Positions 30,910 to 33,532 of a stretch of 33,532 bases of DNA are shown here, in pieces. The position numbers and the translations under genes are program-made. The DNA lies in the NCBI GenBank assembly GCA_964473105.1, contig CAYYNQ010000003.1, forward strand, positions 1-33,532, in the 5' to 3' direction. Position 1 is the stretch's first letter. Each line of letters begins with the position of its first letter. The notes under the pieces are model-generated. The model was given only the letters and a program-made list of their open reading frames with translations, made no database searches and had not been told where the DNA came from. The stretch comes from CAYYNQ01 sp964473105 (GTDB lineage Bacteria; Sumerlaeota; Sumerlaeia; MVZB01).

Positions 30910-32883
30910 TCACCACCCGAGGGCGACCGAAGAGACAAAACGCTCGACCTTCTTCATAGGGGCCTTGTCTCCCTTGAAATGGTCACGCATATAAAGCGGA
31001 TAGGCGGTCGGGTTGGTTTCACGAGGCGAAATATCCACCACCGTGTTCCCCTTGAAGTGGATCGTGTACTCCTTGTCATACGGATGCCTGTACTTAATCG
31101 TCTGCTCAACCATCGGGAACTCGATTGTCACCATGGCTTTCTTCCGGATCCTGTCAAACACCAGGAAATTCCCGGCCCAGTGCGTTTTCGTGTTCTTCCC
31201 ATTCACCCGGCATTTGATGGCATCCCTGTCGACCCACCTTGGAATCCGGACCACCAACTTGCGCGCCTTCTTGTTCCTGATCACAACCTTGCCCTCATAG
31301 GGAAGGTGACTGTCTATGTCCAGCCACGGCGAGGCCCGGTTCAACAGCAGGTTCACATATGCCACCCTGTCCCTGAACCGTACAATGCTCTCCCATGCGT
31401 AATACAGTGCATTGGTCAGGTTCCCTGAGCAGCACCCACCCTGGACCGGGTAGGGGATGCAGTCGGGAAGCGAGAAGAACGGGAACAGCCCGAGATTCCG
31501 GTCGATGACATTTTTCGTTTCCGGAACCTGGGGTGCTGTCCGGTCCAAAACCTGCTTGAACAAATCGGGGCCCCACGGTGGCGGCTTCTTGGTATCGGTC
31601 CGGTATTGCTCATAGGCCTGGGGATATTGACCGGTGGCTTTTGCCACTTTCTCCAGGAGATCCCTTCGCAGGAACTGAGCCTCGGTCGCTTGGTTGCGTA
31701 CATACTGGTCCACATCATCCCAGTAATCACCGACACCAAAATCACTCAGGCGGATCGCCAGGGCCACCATATCTGCAATCGAGCAACCCTCGGTATGGGC
31801 CTTGTGCGTAGCATCGCCAAAAATCCCCATGCGTCCTATGCCCCAACTGCGCGAATATTCGTAACAGTCACGAACAAACTCCTTGAGTCGCTGGTCATTG
31901 GCAACCCGAGCGTACTCAAGGACCCCTCTGCTCGAGATATGGTGGCCATGAAAATGCCCGTAGAAATGACCTCGACCGGGCCCGTCAATCCATGCCGGCT
32001 GCGTTTCCGACAACCACATCTTGGGCTTGATGACGAAATTTGACAGCTTCCGGGCCAGTTCCAGCGCTTTTCTGTCGCCGCTCATCTCATACCAGCGGGC
32101 CAACGCACGAATCTGCTGTCCCTGATAAACCAGAACCGAGCCTTCCGATCCCTCCCGGTCGCTCTCAGGTTCGGTGCTATAATTGTAACCTGACTTTTTA
32201 AGCCACGAGAACTCGATTCCAACCTTTCCCTCGGGGTAAAAGGCGTAGTCGTCCCTGTGGATTGCAATTTTATTCAGGCCATCGGCCATCTTCTGGATCC
32301 TGTCCAGCCAGGCCGGGTCCCCATCACGCTCATACCAGGTGATCATTGCCAGCATCAGCCTCCCGTCAAGGATCACGCTGGAAAGATCCTCATCCGCGAC
32401 CGGATAACCCCGCCGCAACATCCAGGGTGTATTCGCGGAATCTTCAACAGGTATGTAATGCAGGCCATCCTCCGGGTCCAACGCCGAAACCATGGCCTGC
32501 ATCATCTTCTGCTCGATATCCAGATTCTGTCCGCTCCCGCTCATCACGCGCATCATCGGCAGCGACTCATCCCATTTCGCAGTGCAAATGACGTCCCCAA
32601 TATGCATATTCACCATGTAGGGGGGATCATGGGCCAATCGGGAAAGGAAATACTGGTCATGATTATGTTCAGGATTAACGGCACCGGTGAGTCCGTTGAT
32701 CGCAATTCGCGCACGATCTGCAAGGTCAAGAGTGTCGGGAACCTCTGCCTCGTATCTATTCCCATCGGGAGGATTCACTCTGACGTCAGGATCACTGGCC
32801 AGCCCATTGATGGTCATGCAAAAAATCAGTAAAACTGTGGAAACGGTGATAACGGGTTGCGAAAACAAACGTGAAATAAGCAT
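30910..32883 (-). CDS. Secreted GH127-like glycoside hydrolase (beta-L-arabinofuranosidase fold)
   Basis: A 657-residue protein with a signal peptide (about 1-30, hydrophobic core VITVSTVLLIFCMTI, then GLASD). The body is an (alpha/alpha)6-like barrel: FSWLKK, VYQGQQIRALARWYEMSGD and GHFHGHHISSRGVLEYARVA. Two motifs match the zinc site of GH127 enzymes: Glu365-Gly-Cys367 (HTEGCSIADM) and the pair Cys484-Cys485 followed by Asn (GGCCSGNLTNALYYAWE). In the characterised Bifidobacterium enzyme the equivalent cysteine is the nucleophile. A beta-sandwich follows (KLVVRIPRWVDRDAIKCRVN, about 545 onward). The spacing between the two motifs is longer than in that enzyme. The substrate is probably a plant or microbial glycan; exact specificity is unknown. 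The ATG has AGGAG eleven bases upstream. Confidence 0.8.
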   Translation of the reverse strand: MLISRLFSQPVITVSTVLLIFCMTINGLASDPDVRVNPPDGNRYEAEVPDTLDLADRARIAINGLTGAVNPEHNHDQYFLSRLAHDPPYMVNMHIGDVICTAKWDESLPMMRVMSGSGQNLDIEQKMMQAMVSALDPEDGLHYIPVEDSANTPWMLRRGYPVADEDLSSVILDGRLMLAMITWYERDGDPAWLDRIQKMADGLNKIAIHRDDYAFYPEGKVGIEFSWLKKSGYNYSTEPESDREGSEGSVLVYQGQQIRALARWYEMSGDRKALELARKLSNFVIKPKMWLSETQPAWIDGPGRGHFYGHFHGHHISSRGVLEYARVANDQRLKEFVRDCYEYSRSWGIGRMGIFGDATHKAHTEGCSIADMVALAIRLSDFGVGDYWDDVDQYVRNQATEAQFLRRDLLEKVAKATGQYPQAYEQYRTDTKKPPPWGPDLFKQVLDRTAPQVPETKNVIDRNLGLFPFFSLPDCIPYPVQGGCCSGNLTNALYYAWESIVRFRDRVAYVNLLLNRASPWLDIDSHLPYEGKVVIRNKKARKLVVRIPRWVDRDAIKCRVNGKNTKTHWAGNFLVFDRIRKKAMVTIEFPMVEQTIKYRHPYDKEYTIHFKGNTVVDISPRETNPTAYPLYMRDHFKGDKAPMKKVERFVSSVALGW

Positions 32884-32931
32884 CGGTTAAGACTCCTGAT
32901 AATCGGATGACCCCTGATCCCTCATAGGACC

Positions 32932-32970
32932 ATCATCCGCCGGGTTTGTCTATCGGTGTACCGGGATGAT
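32932..32970. repeat. Inverted repeat upstream of the hydrolase gene
   Basis: ATCATCC (32932-32938) and GGATGAT (32964-32970) are 7-bp arms 25 bases apart, in the gap between the broken PEP-CTERM gene and the hydrolase start. It could be an operator for the hydrolase; no T-run supports a terminator. Confidence 0.3.
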
Positions 32971-33018
32971 ACTGACGGGATGGCACCCGAAAATCAAGGG
33001 AATCGGCCTCCGGCTGGA

Positions 33019-33365
33019 TCAACTCAGGCCCAAGCCCAAGAGGCCCAAAGTGGCCGGCTCGGGAATAACGGGGCCAGGATCATCCTTGTCCAGTGAAAAC
33101 ATGACATCGGATACCAAGGTGCCGTATTGATGGTATATTCATCCGCCCAAGCATAGCCGCTGATGTCAAAATTCGCGCCCAGGCCACCGAGTGAATCCCA
33201 AGAAATCCATATTTCATCATAGAAGAGGGGGCCTTCGACTTGCTCATCATCGATACCCCAAGCGTGTGTGAACCCGTTTCCTTCTGACAGAAACGTGCCA
33301 TTCTCCTGCAACGTAGCGAAGGCAAAATCGGAGTCGATGTAGCTATGCCCGGCCGGGGGACCGGG
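33019..33365 (-). pseudogene. Broken PEP-CTERM protein gene
   Basis: The last codons read VIPEPATLGLLGLGLS then TGA at 33019-33021, the recognisable PEP-CTERM sorting signal, but cut short: the rest of the membrane helix and the arginine cluster are missing. Upstream, DVMFSLDKDDPGP lies in the same frame, while the preceding body (THAWGIDDEQVEGPLFYDEI, then WISWDSLGGLGANFDISGYA, WADEYTINTA) is in another frame, so a one-base shift lies near 33118-33124. The body frame is closed by TAG at 33366-33368 and no signal peptide is found beyond it. PEP-CTERM proteins are exported and processed by exosortase; this copy should not be functional unless there are sequencing errors. No exosortase gene is in the window. 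Confidence 0.65.
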
Positions 33366-33455
33366 CTAAACATATCGGTCCCCACGGCAATCCCTGACAA
33401 TTAGGTAATCCCGCGCGGTATCCCTAGAAACAGGTTGGCTGAGCCGGTGCTGCAT

Positions 33456-33468
33456 TCTCATAATGAGA
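33456..33468. promoter_or_regulatory. Short palindrome near the right edge
   Basis: TCTCAT and ATGAGA surround a single A (33456-33468). It may be an operator for the minus-strand genes. The rest of 33369-33532 shows no gene. Confidence 0.25.
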
Positions 33469-33532
33469 GTCAAACGGGTGATGATATGGGACCGTGCAAA
33501 GGGTCCAATGGATGATATGATCCGCTTCCCCA

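Noticed and set aside
33369..33461. A 29-codon minus-strand frame leading into the PEP-CTERM body frame
   Set aside because: It has no signal peptide, as a PEP-CTERM protein would need, and ends at TAG 33366-33368.

Overview
The window looks like part of the chromosome of a Gram-negative, moderately GC-rich bacterium, probably an uncultured environmental lineage. The Gram-negative call rests on an O-antigen ligase, dTDP-rhamnose precursor genes, ADP-heptose-type genes and a polysaccharide-export ABC permease. A Hanks-type Ser/Thr kinase, a PP2C phosphatase, a secreted GH127-like hydrolase and a broken PEP-CTERM protein would suit a PVC, Hydrogenedentota or Sumerlaeota-like group, but the phylum cannot be fixed from the sequence. 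No insertion sequence, prophage, CRISPR array or tRNA was found. Most genes are core metabolism or cell envelope.

Layout. (1) 1-1020: the start of tuf (EF-Tu) on the minus strand, its promoter, then about 0.9 kb without genes. The part from 328 to 563 is a nearly continuous chain of inverted repeats behind a good minus-strand promoter (579-606), a candidate unannotated structured RNA. (2) 1021-6512: a plus-strand Wzm-type ABC permease without an ATPase, meeting tail to tail a minus-strand series of PfkB sugar kinase, NadA, a GT4 glycosyltransferase and a class V aminotransferase. (3) 6.6-8.8 kb: purA with a promoter and a perfect 14-bp palindrome in its leader, then an endonuclease III-like DNA glycosylase. 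(4) 8.9-11.05 kb, minus strand: a PP2C phosphatase followed by a membrane-anchored TPR-type protein. (5) 11.3-14.6 kb, plus strand: mgtE, then rpe, coaD and a small DUF4911-like gene. (6) 14.6-23.3 kb, plus strand: envelope polysaccharide genes, namely an O-antigen ligase fused to a TPR-like domain, rmlA, rmlC, rmlB (no rmlD), a UxaE-like epimerase, a GmhB-like phosphatase and a HldA-type heptose kinase, ending in a decayed endonuclease/exonuclease/phosphatase fragment. (7) 23.9-25.8 kb: a CPA2 cation antiporter with RCK domains on the minus strand. (8) 25.8-30 kb: an 800-bp gap containing a frameshifted, stop-interrupted small gene, then a membrane-anchored Ser/Thr kinase and an unrecognised exported 442-residue protein. 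(9) 30-33.5 kb, minus strand: a PNPOx-like flavoprotein, a secreted GH127-like glycosidase and a broken PEP-CTERM gene.

How the genes fit together. Sections 2 and 6 point to a surface glycan: NDP-sugar and heptose precursors, a glycosyltransferase, an export permease and a ligase. Several pathway partners (Wzt, RmlD, HldC, GmhA) are absent and must lie elsewhere if the pathways are complete. The kinase of section 8 and the phosphatase of section 4 are possible antagonists, although they lie 15 kb apart. Gene starts were chosen from ribosome-binding sites and family alignment from memory; no searches were run.
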